Source of the DNA: VRUE01 sp963716735
Lineage (GTDB): Bacteria > Actinomycetota > Thermoleophilia > Solirubrobacterales > 70-9
DNA: 64,000 bases
Assembly: GCA_963716735.1 (NCBI GenBank)
Contig: OY970321.1
Coordinates: 558,001 to 622,000, forward strand
Direction: 5' to 3'
Position numbers and translations under genes: made by a program. The notes beneath the pieces were generated by a model. It was given only the letters and a program-made list of their open reading frames with translations, was not told where the DNA came from and did no database searches. Shown here piece after piece: positions 8,284 to 17,549 of the stretch; within the stretch, counting starts at the first letter, position 1; the number at the start of each line of letters is the position of its first letter.

Positions 8284-8433
8284 GCGAGGAAGGCTGGTCG
8301 TCCTGCAGGCGAATGTCGCGAAGCGGCGGAAATGCAATCCGATGTCGCGCGGCCACAGGCCGCGCTCCTCATTCACCCCACGCGCAAAGCGCGTGGGGTT
8401 CAATTCGACTGCAGGACGACCAGTCTTCCTCGC
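8284..8433 (+). repeat. palindromic repeat, copy 2 (contains unoccupied IS110 target)
   Basis: Outer arms of 25 bp (8284-8308 with 8409-8433, one mismatch) flank the conserved core GCGAATGTCGCGAAGCGGCG...ATGCAATCC. The core includes a GCGCGGC-(acag)-GCCGCGC type hairpin and a CCCCACGCGC/GCGCGTGGGG hairpin followed by TTCAATTCG. On the minus strand, 8344-8332 reads CATCGGATTGCAT, the full site matched by the guide loops of the IS110 element at 27700-29030. With copy 1 it fills the 482-bp gap 7989-8470; nothing else is visible there. Confidence 0.88.
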
Positions 8434-8470
8434 CGGGGGAACATGGAATCGGCCATCCGGCCGCTGGAGC

Positions 8471-9070
8471 TCAGTTGCTCGGCGGAGGAGGCGGCGGTTG
8501 CTGCGGTGACGGGGGTGGAGGTGGTTGTTGGGACGGGGGTGGTGGCGGAGGTCCGCCAGCAGGGGGCTGGGCGTCTCCCGGGCCGCTGGAGAGGCGGTCG
8601 GCTGCGTCGCCGAAGGTGGTGCCTTCCTCGCGCATCGCGCTGTAGCCGCCGTAGGCGATCCCGGCGGCGGCGATCAGGCCGAGGAAGATGCCGAACTTGA
8701 GAGTGATGTCGACCGAGACCCCGGCCAGGCTGTCTCCGCCCGGCGGGTCGATGATCCGGTAGAGGATGAGCAGCACCGCCAGGCCGCCCAGCGCCGCGAC
8801 GATCGTGTTCAGCGAAACCGGTGGCTCGAGGTCGGCGTCGGTGAGTCGGATGATCGCCACTCCGAGCGCCGCGACGATCGCCAGCATGAGGAAGATCGGG
8901 ATCACGTCGAGGGCGTCCCAGGCGCTGCCCGCCCCGCCTTCGACGCTCCCGGAGAAGCCCGAAACACCCGAAATCTCGGCGCCGAACCAATCGAAGAACA
9001 TGAAGATGAAGAGCAGGATCGCGGAGACCGCGGAGACCTTCTCTCCCGTGTTCAGCTTGTCCACTTCCAT
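8471..9070 (-). CDS. membrane protein with proline-rich cytosolic tail
   Basis: 199 residues from ATG 9070, chosen because GGAGGAA sits 5 nt upstream; the open frame continues to 9106 without support. Four hydrophobic segments (about 13-27, 56-78, 86-103 and 120-142) precede an acidic linker. The last ~35 residues are made of PPPPPP/PQQ blocks, of the type seen in actinobacterial membrane proteins that bind partner domains or the cell wall. Function is unknown. It is followed by two palindromic repeats rather than a canonical terminator. Confidence 0.72.
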   Translation of the reverse strand: MEVDKLNTGEKVSAVSAILLFIFMFFDWFGAEISGVSGFSGSVEGGAGSAWDALDVIPIFLMLAIVAALGVAIIRLTDADLEPPVSLNTIVAALGGLAVLLILYRIIDPPGGDSLAGVSVDITLKFGIFLGLIAAAGIAYGGYSAMREEGTTFGDAADRLSSGPGDAQPPAGGPPPPPPSQQPPPPPSPQQPPPPPPSN

Positions 9071-9105
9071 CTGCGTTCCTCCGAGGAGTAGGGGTCCAGG
9101 CGACA

Positions 9106-9954
9106 CTACACCCGGGCTCGGGCGGCAGCCAACGTATTTACGAGCAGCATTGCCCGCGTCATCGGCCCCACCCCGCCGGGCACCGGGGTGATCGCGCCGG
9201 CACGCTCGCTAGCGGACTCGAACTCGACGTCGCCAACCAGCCTGCCGTCGACCCGGTTGGTGCCGACGTCGATCACGGTCGCCCCCTGCTTGACCATCTC
9301 ACCGCCGACGAGGCCGGGCCGGCCGGCCGCCGCGACGAGGATGTCCGCCTCGCGACAAATCGACGCGAGGTCGCGAGTCCGGGAGTGGCAGTGGGTGACG
9401 GTTGCATTGGCCGCCAAGAGCAGCGCGACGAGCGGCTTGCCGACGAGGATCGAGCGCCCGATCACCACGGCACGAGCGCCTTCCACCTCGACTTCCGCGT
9501 CGCGGAGCAGCTCCATCACCCCCGACGGGGTGCACGGCGCGATCGCCTCGGTCTGACCCTGGGCGAGCAGGCCGGCGCTGAGCGGCGTCAGCCCATCGAC
9601 GTCCTTGGCGGGGTCGATCAGGCTGATCAGCGGGTCCTGGTCGAGATGACCGGGCAGCGGCAGCTGCAGGAGGATCCCGTCGACGCGATCGTCGGCGTTG
9701 AGCGATTCGATCAGCGCGGCGAGGTCGCCCTGCGAGACGTCGCCACCGGGCTCGTGGTGAAAAGACTCGATGCCGACCTCGGCCGAGTCCTCGCGCTTCA
9801 TCCGCACGTACACGGCGGAGGCCGGGTCGTCGCCGACGAGGATCGTGGCCAGGCCGGGCGCTCTCGCCAGACCGGCGACCTCCTCTCGCACCTGCTCGCG
9901 AACCCGGGCTGCAACCGCCTTGCCGTCTATGACTCGCGCCGAAGCCACGCTCAC
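9106..9954 (-). CDS. folD: bifunctional methylene-THF dehydrogenase/methenyl-THF cyclohydrolase
   Basis: 282 residues from a GTG that overlaps the pcrA stop (GTGA). The Tyr-x-x-x-Lys catalytic pair lies in VYVRMKRED (about residues 48-55), the substrate loop is ILLQLPLPGHLD, and the NADP-binding motif is VVIGRSILVGKPL. The C-terminal signature is TPVPGGVGPMTRAML. FolD interconverts one-carbon units on tetrahydrofolate in the cytosol, supplying formyl groups and NADPH. Length and motifs are fully standard. Confidence 0.95.
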   Translation of the reverse strand: MSVASARVIDGKAVAARVREQVREEVAGLARAPGLATILVGDDPASAVYVRMKREDSAEVGIESFHHEPGGDVSQGDLAALIESLNADDRVDGILLQLPLPGHLDQDPLISLIDPAKDVDGLTPLSAGLLAQGQTEAIAPCTPSGVMELLRDAEVEVEGARAVVIGRSILVGKPLVALLLAANATVTHCHSRTRDLASICREADILVAAAGRPGLVGGEMVKQGATVIDVGTNRVDGRLVGDVEFESASERAGAITPVPGGVGPMTRAMLLVNTLAAARARV

Positions 9955-12209
9955 CGCTTGCGGATCGGAGCGTAGTCGGCCATCAGCTTGCGCTCGGACC
10001 CGTCGTCGGCGAAACGCACGACCACGACTCCGCCCGGCTCGACCGCGGTGACCACGCCGTCGCCAAAGCTGGCGTGCACGACGTCGTCGCCGATGCGCAG
10101 CTCCAGTGCCGGACCGGGATCGACCGGGTTCGGGGTCTCCGCTGTCGAGCCGGTCGCCCAGCCGGCCCCGGCCCCGACGGCGCTGGAGCCACGCTCGGTC
10201 AGCTCCTCGGGCAGCTCGTCGACGAAGCGCGAGGGCAGGTTGCGCTCGGCCCGGCCGAACAGCCGCCGTTCGCGCGTCCAGGTCATGTAGAGGCGGCTGC
10301 GGGCACGGGTAATCGCGACGTAGCAGAGGCGTCGCTCCTCCTCCTCGCCCCCCTCTTCGAGCGCTTTCATGTGGGGAAAGGAGCCGTCCTCGCAGCCGAC
10401 GACGAAGACCGTCTCGTACTCGAGGCCCTTGGCGTTGTGCAGCGTCATCAGCGTGATCACCGACTCGTCGCGCAAATCGTCCTGCTGGGTGTAGAGGGAG
10501 ATCTGCTGCAGGTACTCCTCCAGCGGCGGCACCTCGCTCTCTCCCTCCCGCTCGCGCTCGATATCGAACTCGGCCGTGCCGGCGATCAGGGCCTCGAGGT
10601 TCTCGGCCCGCCCTTCGGCTTCCACGGTCCGCTCCGCGGCCAGCGCTTCCAAGTACCCCGTCTCGTTGAGAGCCGCCTCGAGCAGGCCCGCGACCGGCCC
10701 CTCCTCTTCCGCGCGTTCGCGCAGGCCGGCCATCGTCTCGTAGAAGCGGGAGGCCGACTTGATCGCCGCGCCGCCCAATCCCGGCACCTCCTCGACCCGC
10801 TCGAGCACCTCCCAGATCGTCATCCCGGTCGTGTTCGCGTGGGAGACGAGCCTGCCCTGGCTGGTTTTGCCGATGCCACGCCGGGGCGAGTTGACGATCC
10901 GCGCGAAGGAGACCTGATCGGCGGGATTCGCCAGCAGGCTGAGGTAGGCGATCGCGTCCTTGACCTCCGCCCGTTCGTAGAACTTCGTCCCACCGATCAC
11001 CTGGTAGGGGACGTCGAAGCGGTTGAGCGTGTCCTCGAGGACCCGGCTCATCGCGTTGGTGCGGTAGAAGATGGCGACCTCCTCGCGGCGCACGTCCTTC
11101 TCCTCGCCGAGACGCTCGACCTCCCCCGCCACCCAGCGTGCCTCCTCGTGCTCGTCGGAGAGCTCGCGCAGCTGCAGCGGCTCGCCGCCGGCGAGTTCGG
11201 TCCAGAGGCGCTTTGGTCGCCGTTCGCGGTTGTGCTCGACGACGGCGTTGGCGGCGGAGAGGATCGTCTGGGTCGAGCGGTAGTTCTGCTCGAGCTTGAC
11301 CACCTCCGCCTCGGGGAAATCGCGCTCGAAGTCGAGGATGTTGCGGATGTCGGCGTGGCGGAACCCATAGATCGACTGATCCTCGTCGCCGACGACCATC
11401 AGGTTGCCGTGCTCGGAGGTGAGCAGCTGCAGGAGCCTGTACTGGGCGTGGTTGGTGTCCTGATACTCGTCGACGAGAACGTGGCGGAAGGTGCGCCGCC
11501 AGCGCTCGCGGACCTCCTCGAACAGCTCCAGGCCGTTCACAGTGCGCACCAGCAAGTCGTCGAAGTCCATCGCGTTGGCCGCGAGCATCCGCTTCTCATA
11601 GAGGTGGTAGACGCCGGCGGTGGTTTCCTCGAAGACGCTGCCCTGGGCCTGCGAGTAGGCGTCGGCATCGACCAGTTGGTTCTTGGCACCCGAGATCTGC
11701 GAGCGGATCGCCCGCGGCGGATACCGCTTGGGGTCGATGTGTAGCTCCTCCATGCAGCGTTTGAGCATCCGCAGCGAGTCCGACTCGTCGTAGATCGTGA
11801 AGCTGCGGGAGTAGCCGAGTCGCTCGGCGTCGGCGCGCAGCATCCGCGCGCAGGCCGAGTGGAAGGTCGTCACCCACATCGCCCGCGTGGCGCGCCCGAC
11901 CAGAGACTCGACCCGCTCGCGCATCTCGGTTGCAGCCTTGTTGGTGAAGGTGATCGCCAGGATCTCCCCCGGCCGCGCCTGCCCCGTTGCCAGCAGATAG
12001 GCGATGCGGTGGGTGAGGACGCGGGTCTTGCCTGACCCTGCCCCGGCCAGGACCAACAACGGCCCCTCGCCGTGGCGAACAGCCTGCTGCTGGGGCGGGT
12101 TCAAGCCCGCCAGCAGGCGCTCGGCGCGGTCCGCGCCAGCTTCGGTGGGCGCCCCGACGCCCGCGTCGGGAGCGTCCTCGGGGCTCTCCTGTTCGGCCTC
12201 CTGGAGCAT
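9951..12209 (-). CDS. pcrA: UvrD/PcrA-family DNA helicase
   Basis: About 752 residues if translation starts at ATG 12209. The frame runs on to 12356 but that part has no helicase similarity, and no clear ribosome site separates the options. Superfamily 1A motifs appear in order: Q-motif LNPPQQQAV, Walker A AGAGSGKTRVLTHRI, Walker B DEYQDTN, motif III VGDEDQSIYGFRHAD, motif V TLHNAKGLEYETVFVVG and motif VI YVAITRARSRLYMT. The C-terminal ~60 residues form the Tudor-like domain (GDDVVHASFGDGVVTAVE) that in PcrA binds RNA polymerase. It is an ATP-driven 3'-5' helicase in repair and transcription conflict resolution. Confidence 0.92.
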   Translation of the reverse strand: MLQEAEQESPEDAPDAGVGAPTEAGADRAERLLAGLNPPQQQAVRHGEGPLLVLAGAGSGKTRVLTHRIAYLLATGQARPGEILAITFTNKAATEMRERVESLVGRATRAMWVTTFHSACARMLRADAERLGYSRSFTIYDESDSLRMLKRCMEELHIDPKRYPPRAIRSQISGAKNQLVDADAYSQAQGSVFEETTAGVYHLYEKRMLAANAMDFDDLLVRTVNGLELFEEVRERWRRTFRHVLVDEYQDTNHAQYRLLQLLTSEHGNLMVVGDEDQSIYGFRHADIRNILDFERDFPEAEVVKLEQNYRSTQTILSAANAVVEHNRERRPKRLWTELAGGEPLQLRELSDEHEEARWVAGEVERLGEEKDVRREEVAIFYRTNAMSRVLEDTLNRFDVPYQVIGGTKFYERAEVKDAIAYLSLLANPADQVSFARIVNSPRRGIGKTSQGRLVSHANTTGMTIWEVLERVEEVPGLGGAAIKSASRFYETMAGLRERAEEEGPVAGLLEAALNETGYLEALAAERTVEAEGRAENLEALIAGTAEFDIEREREGESEVPPLEEYLQQISLYTQQDDLRDESVITLMTLHNAKGLEYETVFVVGCEDGSFPHMKALEEGGEEEERRLCYVAITRARSRLYMTWTRERRLFGRAERNLPSRFVDELPEELTERGSSAVGAGAGWATGSTAETPNPVDPGPALELRIGDDVVHASFGDGVVTAVEPGGVVVVRFADDGSERKLMADYAPIRKR

Positions 12210-12233
12210 CAGCCGAGCATAGTGAGGACGGCG

Positions 12234-12262
12234 GCGGGGGCTCTGGCGAGTTAGCCCCCGCA
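12234..12262 (-). terminator. GC-rich hairpin after cysE
   Basis: GCGGGGGCT and AGCCCCCGC form a 9-bp stem with a 10-nt loop, 21 bp downstream of the cysE stop and just upstream of pcrA. It has no T-run, so it would be a factor-dependent or weak intrinsic terminator at best. Confidence 0.35.
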
Positions 12263-12282
12263 GAAGGACGAAAAGTCGCCAG

Positions 12283-13007
12283 TCAGCCGCCTGCGGAGGA
12301 ACGGCCGGTCCGGGGGCGCATCTCCTCCCCGTTCTCGGTCGCGGCCTCGCCGCCATCGAGCTCAGCGAGGCGCTCCTCGAGCTTGGCGATCCGCTCGGAG
12401 AGCGTCTTGATTGCCTCGGCTATCGGGTCCGGCAGGTGGATCCAGTCGGCATCCGGCCCCTCGGGCCTCCGACCTTCCACCTTGACCGGGTGACCGGGGT
12501 TGCCGACGACCGTGGAGCTGGGAGGCACGTCCTCGACGACGACCGTGTTGGCGCCCACTTTGGCGCCGTCGCCGACCGCGATCGGGCCAAGCAGCTTGGC
12601 GCCGGAGCCAACCGTGACGTTGTCGCCCAGCGTCGGGTGTCGCTTGCCGGGCTGAAACCCGGTGCCACCGAGGGTCACGCCTTGGTAGAGGGTTACCCGC
12701 CGCCCGATCTCAGCCGTTTCACCGATCACCACGCCCGAGCCATGATCGATGAAGAACTCGCCGCCGATCTTCGCCGCCGGGTGGATCTCGACCCCGGTCA
12801 CGAACCGGCTCAGATACGCGATGCCGCCTGGCACCAACGGCACGCCCGCCTCGCGCATCGCGTGGGCGACGCGGTGCGCAAGCAGGGCCTGCACCCCGGC
12901 CCAGCCGGTGAGGATCTCGAAAGAGGAAACACCCCGCGCCGCCGGATCGCGATCGCGGGCGGCGGCGACGTCGGCGCGTATCTCGTGTGCGACCCGCTTG
13001 AGCAGTC

Positions 13008-13011
<4 letters not shown>
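12283..13011 (-). CDS. cysE: serine O-acetyltransferase
   Basis: 242 residues. The N-terminal helical domain (RDPAARGVSSFEILTGW...QALLAHRVAHAM) is followed by a left-handed beta-helix built of hexapeptide repeats (about residues 75-180), with catalytic-site DHGSGVVIGETA and the GGTGF loop. The last ~40 residues form a charged coiled coil (IKTLSERIAKLEERLAEL) rather than the usual short Ile-ending tail that docks into CysK. CysE makes O-acetylserine from serine and acetyl-CoA, the substrate of the adjacent cysK product; the genes overlap by ATGA. Confidence 0.93.
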
Positions 13012-13931
<920 letters not shown>

Positions 13932-13983
13932 CGCGATCGTCCTCTCATTGCCGGGAACGACCCTATCGCTGGACACCCGCGGT

Positions 13984-14835
13984 TCACGAGAGGGAATGGC
14001 GGTCCAGCAGATGACGGACGACTCCATCGTCGTCGTTCGAGCGCACGACCTCCGTGGCGCTTTCCAACACCTCGGGATGCGCATTTGCCGGAGCGATGCT
14101 GTGGCCGGCGACCGCGAACATCGAGAGGTCGTTGAGGTGATCGCCACAGGCGACGACATCGACGCCCGGGCTTCCGCAAGCCTCGAGCAGCGCCGGGATC
14201 GCGGCCCCCTTTGCCGCGTCTCTGTGCTGAACCGTTATTTCGGTCCAACCGGGCCAGTACACGTTGGTGGCGGGATGCACGATCGCCGCCTCTCCGAGGA
14301 CCTGGCGAAGTTGCTCCACCAGCCGCGCGGCATCCTCGTCGAGAGCGAAGGTGGTGATCTGCGCAACGTTCGCGCCCCGCACGATTCCCAGCAGGTCGTC
14401 GCAGGGCGCCAGGCGGGGATCGCGGTACTTCCGCTTCTCCTCCACGTACCACCTGGTCGAGTCGTTCGTGCGGGTACCGAAGTGGACGCCGTCGCGCCCA
14501 CCGTCCCAGGTGGTGACCACCGGGTCGTTGCCGGTCTCGAGGATGGCTTCGACGGCGGCGCAGGCCTCGCCATCGGCGAGGAGGGTGCTGACCAGATGAC
14601 GCCCACTCTCCATCTCCGAGACGAAGGCGCCGTTGAGCTCGATCACCGGCAAACGGATCGCGACCCCCGAGAGCAGCGAGCGCATGCCCGGCGTGCCGCG
14701 AGCGCTGGCGACCGTCAGGCTGACGCCGTTCTCCAGCAGCCGGTTGAGCCCCTCTCTGGAGAACTCGCTGAGCGTCCCGTCGGAGCGCAGCAGCGTCCCG
14801 TCGAGGTCGCACACGTAGACGGCGGACTCAGCCAT
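13984..14835 (-). CDS. HAD-superfamily phosphatase (Cof type)
   Basis: 283 residues. Motif I DLDGTLLRSDG has the nucleophile Asp10 and acid/base Asp12. Motif II is TVASARG, followed by a C2B cap domain (about 85-190), then Lys in the QHRDAAKG region and motif IV VVACGDHLNDLSMF (GDxxND). These are the marks of the Cof/YidA-like sugar-phosphate or cofactor phosphatases; the substrate cannot be told. The IS481 element lies 30 bp beyond its start codon, so its native promoter region has been altered. Confidence 0.85.
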   Translation of the reverse strand: MAESAVYVCDLDGTLLRSDGTLSEFSREGLNRLLENGVSLTVASARGTPGMRSLLSGVAIRLPVIELNGAFVSEMESGRHLVSTLLADGEACAAVEAILETGNDPVVTTWDGGRDGVHFGTRTNDSTRWYVEEKRKYRDPRLAPCDDLLGIVRGANVAQITTFALDEDAARLVEQLRQVLGEAAIVHPATNVYWPGWTEITVQHRDAAKGAAIPALLEACGSPGVDVVACGDHLNDLSMFAVAGHSIAPANAHPEVLESATEVVRSNDDDGVVRHLLDRHSLS

Positions 14836-14865
14836 GTCGATCGACCCGAGGCGCCTTGACCTAGA

Positions 14866-15904
14866 TGTAGTTCCTCACCACGTTGTTCATCCGGGCCTCC
14901 TTGAAGGCTGGGGGTGCTGACCACCCAGATCAAGGAGGACACCGGATGAAGCTGCACGCTAACGCTCGAACCTGCCCGAAAAGCAGGCGCCTGCTCGTAG
15001 AGCGCCTCGAGAGAGGCTGGTCGCTGACGTTGGCGGCCGAGGCCGCCGGCGTCAGCGAGCGAACCGCCGCCAAGTGGCTCGCCCGCTGGCGCTCTGAGGG
15101 AGAGGCGGGCCTGCTCGACCGCAGCTCTGCACCAAAGGCACGCCCAACGCAGCTGCCCGCGGATCGCGTCAAGGCGATCGAGGCACTGAGGAGGCTGTGG
15201 ATGACAGCGGCTGAGATCGCCGAGGTGCTTGGGATGGCTCTCTCAACCGTCTCAAGGTGGCTGAAGCGAATCGGACTGGGCAGGAGGAGTCGTCTGAGCC
15301 CACCCGAGCCGCCCAACCGCTACGAGCGCAAACGCCCAGGAGAGCTGATCCACGTCGACATCAAGAAGCTGGGGCGCATCCTGCGACCTGGCCATCGCGT
15401 CACCGGCAATCGCCGCGATCGCTACACCGACGCCCGGGGCTATGGCGTCGCCGGTTGGGAGTTCGTCCACGTCTGCGTGGATGACGCCACCCGCCTCGCC
15501 TACGTCGAGGTGCTTGCAGATGAGCGCGCCCTCACCGCCGTCGGCTTCCTGCGCCGAGCCGTCGAGTGGTTTGGATCGATGGGTATCGCCGTCGAGAGGG
15601 TGATGAGCGACAACGGCTCCTGCTACCGCTCTCATGCGCATGCGAGCGCCTGCAGGGAGCTCGGACTCAAGCACCTCTTCACCCAGCCCTACCGGCCTCG
15701 GACAAACGGCAAGGCGGAGCGATTCATCCAGACGCTCCAGAACCGATGGGCCTATGGAGCTATCTACGCGAACTCAGCCGAGAGGACCGCAGCTCTTCCG
15801 GGCTGGCTCACCCACTACAACTTCACCCGACGACATGGCTCCCTCGGCCACAAGACGCCCGCGGCTCGGCTCGCCGAGCTGGAACAACGTCCTGAGTAGC
15901 TACA
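14866..15904 (+). mobile_element. IS481-family insertion sequence (1039 bp) at a CTAG site
   Basis: Terminal inverted repeats begin TGTAG: left TGTAGTTCCTCACCACGTTG, right end the complement of TGTAGCTACTCAGGACGTTG (16 of 20 identical). The flanks are CCTAGA on the left and TCTAGA on the right, i.e. the NCTAGN hexamer typical of IS481 targets, duplicated with one mismatch. The element contains one intact transposase gene. The right flank is the first bases of the genomic-island attachment site, so the IS landed exactly at the island boundary. Confidence 0.88.
14946..15899 (+). CDS. IS481-family DDE transposase
   Basis: 317 residues from ATG 14946, preceded by AAGGAGGACACCGG. The frame is open to 14883, but that part lies in the IS end. 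Helix-turn-helix regions occupy about residues 25-110 (LTLAAEAAGVSERTAAKW and TAAEIAEVLGMALSTVSRW). The rve-type catalytic core shows Asp in IHVDIKKLGR, Asp in VMSDNGSCYRS and Glu in TNGKAERFIQTLQ. It is complete with no frameshift, so the element may still be active. Confidence 0.93.
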   Translation: MKLHANARTCPKSRRLLVERLERGWSLTLAAEAAGVSERTAAKWLARWRSEGEAGLLDRSSAPKARPTQLPADRVKAIEALRRLWMTAAEIAEVLGMALSTVSRWLKRIGLGRRSRLSPPEPPNRYERKRPGELIHVDIKKLGRILRPGHRVTGNRRDRYTDARGYGVAGWEFVHVCVDDATRLAYVEVLADERALTAVGFLRRAVEWFGSMGIAVERVMSDNGSCYRSHAHASACRELGLKHLFTQPYRPRTNGKAERFIQTLQNRWAYGAIYANSAERTAALPGWLTHYNFTRRHGSLGHKTPAARLAELEQRPE

Positions 15905-15925
15905 TCTAGATGAAGTACATCCCGG
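15905..15925 (+). repeat. attL of the genomic island
   Basis: The 16-bp core ATGAAGTACATCCCGG is preceded by TCTAG. It matches 22612-22632 at 20 of 21 positions. The left neighbour is the IS481 end; the right neighbour is the integrase gene end. Confidence 0.85.
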
Positions 15926-15969
15926 TCGGGGCGACGCAATGCCGCATTGACAAGCGGCTTGCCCTCATG

Positions 15970-16002
15970 GTGCGCCACCTATGCGCCAGTTGGTGCGCCA
16001 GT
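15970..16002 (+). repeat. arm-type repeats next to attL
   Basis: Three copies of a 10-mer close to GTGCGCCAGT lie at 15970-15979 (GTGCGCCACC), 15981-15990 (ATGCGCCAGT) and 15993-16002 (GTGCGCCAGT). They overlap the last codons of the integrase. Matching copies lie near the other two attachment regions at 21495, 22515 and 22526. This is the pattern expected of integrase/excisionase arm-binding sites. Confidence 0.55.
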
Positions 16003-17181
16003 CAGCACCGCGCCAGCCGACCGGGCGGCTTCCTCGGCCCGCTCTCGCTGGGCGCTGAGGTAGGCGTCGAGCAGACTCGCAGCCTCGGCCTCCGAGCCGG
16101 GCATCAGGTGCCCGTAGCGGTCCAAGGTGATCGAAATGTTGGCGTGACCCATGAAGCTCTGCAACGCCTTCGCGTTGACCCCGGCAGCAATCATCAGAGA
16201 GGCGAAGGTGTGGCGACACTCGTGCAGCGTAATGCGCTCAAGCCCGGCATCTTTCCAAGCCCGGTCGGCTCGCTTGGTCAGCTTTGAGGGATCGAACGTC
16301 CTCGCGCCGGTTGCGAGACCAAAGAATCTGTCGGAACCGCTGTAGCCGCAGGACAGGAATCTCGCGTCGAGGAAGTCGCGCAGGATGGCGCTGATCGGCA
16401 CCTTCCGCCGCCCCGCATCTGACTTGAGCGGAATCTCGCCCTCGCGATACTCCCAGCCGAACTCAACCCGAATCACGCCGTTGGCGAGATCAATGTCTTC
16501 CGTCCTTAGCGCCTGCAACTCCCCGCGTCGAAGCCCCCCGTACATCGCCGTCGCCCATATCGGTCGGTCGTCGGCGGGCAAAGCAGCGATCAGCGCCTCG
16601 GCTTCTGCTGGCGTCGCGTAGCGCTCGCGCCGACCGCGAACGGCAGGGAGTTCAAGGCCGCTGCACGGATTGGCAGCTACCTCACCCCGCGAAAGCGCCC
16701 GGCGGTAGATGGCACGAACCGGCAAGAGCGTGACTTGAATCGTGGATGGATTCAGGCCATCGGCGAGCAGATCGTCGGCGAACTCCTGAAGGTCGGGCCG
16801 CTGCAAGTCGGCGAGGCGAACCCCTGCGAATCGCGGGAGCACTCGCAACCGCATACCGCTCTCGTACGAGCGCAGGGCCGAGCGCTTGTATGGGTCGCCA
16901 GAGCGATTGGTCACGGCCCCACGCCGTGCGCCTTCATGCCATGCCTTCCACGCCTGCTCCAACGTGATCGGCTTCCTGGCCCTCAAGCCACCTCGCGCAA
17001 GCGCGCCGAGCGCGTCGGCCCGCCAGGTCTTCGCTTCTGCTTCGCGGGAGAAGGTGCGGCGAATCTTCTTGCCGTCCCGCTTCGAGAAGACCCAAGCCTC
17101 ATAACCTGCGTTGCAGTTGCAGCGCCCGCCCTTGCGGACGCTGCAACCTCTGGAGTGCCGCTTCCTGATGCCTTCCGCCAT
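15979..17181 (-). CDS. int: tyrosine site-specific integrase
   Basis: 400 residues. The N-terminal ~60 residues include a CSVRKGGRCNCNAGY region (four Cys/zinc-like or AP2-type arm-binding domain), then a SAM-like core-binding domain (about 75-170). The catalytic domain has Arg in MYGGLRRGELQ, HECRHTFASLM (H-x-x-R), GHANIS and nucleophile Tyr in LDRYGHLM. It catalyses integration into, and with the excisionase removal from, the rrf2 3' end. The start overlaps the upstream regulator stop (TGATG). All catalytic residues are present, so it should be functional. Confidence 0.95.
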   Translation of the reverse strand: MAEGIRKRHSRGCSVRKGGRCNCNAGYEAWVFSKRDGKKIRRTFSREAEAKTWRADALGALARGGLRARKPITLEQAWKAWHEGARRGAVTNRSGDPYKRSALRSYESGMRLRVLPRFAGVRLADLQRPDLQEFADDLLADGLNPSTIQVTLLPVRAIYRRALSRGEVAANPCSGLELPAVRGRRERYATPAEAEALIAALPADDRPIWATAMYGGLRRGELQALRTEDIDLANGVIRVEFGWEYREGEIPLKSDAGRRKVPISAILRDFLDARFLSCGYSGSDRFFGLATGARTFDPSKLTKRADRAWKDAGLERITLHECRHTFASLMIAAGVNAKALQSFMGHANISITLDRYGHLMPGSEAEAASLLDAYLSAQRERAEEAARSAGAVLTGAPTGA

Positions 17182-17549
17182 CAGGATTCTCCACGCGCTT
17201 CTCGCACCAACTGGACGGCATCCACGGTCTCCGTCTGACCCGCCCGAAGAGCTGCGGCCCGCTCCATTAACTCTTCATGCAGCTCGATGCGCGACTTGAT
17301 CTTGAACCCGCCCGCTTCAGTCGTGGCAGGGGTCCAGCTGATCCCGGCGAGGAGCTTGCAGTCGATTCGCACACCCAGGCCGCTTGCGATTTTGATCAGG
17401 GTGTCGATGCGAGGGACCCGCGCCCCTCGCTCCAGCAGACCTATCTCGGTCCGGTGAAGCGAGCAGCGCAGGCCCAACTCTTCTTGGGATATGTCGGCCC
17501 CTTTGCGAAGGCGGCGCAGGTTCTCACCGAACCGCTCGGCGACCTCCAT
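17181..17549 (-). CDS. XRE-family transcriptional regulator
   Basis: 122 residues from ATG 17549; the longer open frame lacks homology and overlaps the upstream gene. The N-terminal helix-turn-helix (about 8-62) reads FGENLRRLRKGADISQEELGLRCSLHRTEIGLLERGARVP in consecutive helices. The C-terminal half is charged and helical and may mediate dimerisation. It is coupled by 1-nt overlaps to the genes on both sides and probably controls the integrase operon, perhaps through the palindrome at 17934-17950. Confidence 0.85.
   Translation of the reverse strand: MEVAERFGENLRRLRKGADISQEELGLRCSLHRTEIGLLERGARVPRIDTLIKIASGLGVRIDCKLLAGISWTPATTEAGGFKIKSRIELHEELMERAAALRAGQTETVDAVQLVREARGES

Noticed and set aside
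8024..8433. CRISPR array
   Set aside because: The repeats here are few, long, inverted and irregularly spaced, with no short direct repeat-spacer periodicity and no cas genes.
8029..8700. Open frames running through the palindromic repeats
   Set aside because: They repeat the hairpin arms in translation (MAGAPLRE..., HSRRGAPAI...) and have no family match; the DNA palindromes explain them.
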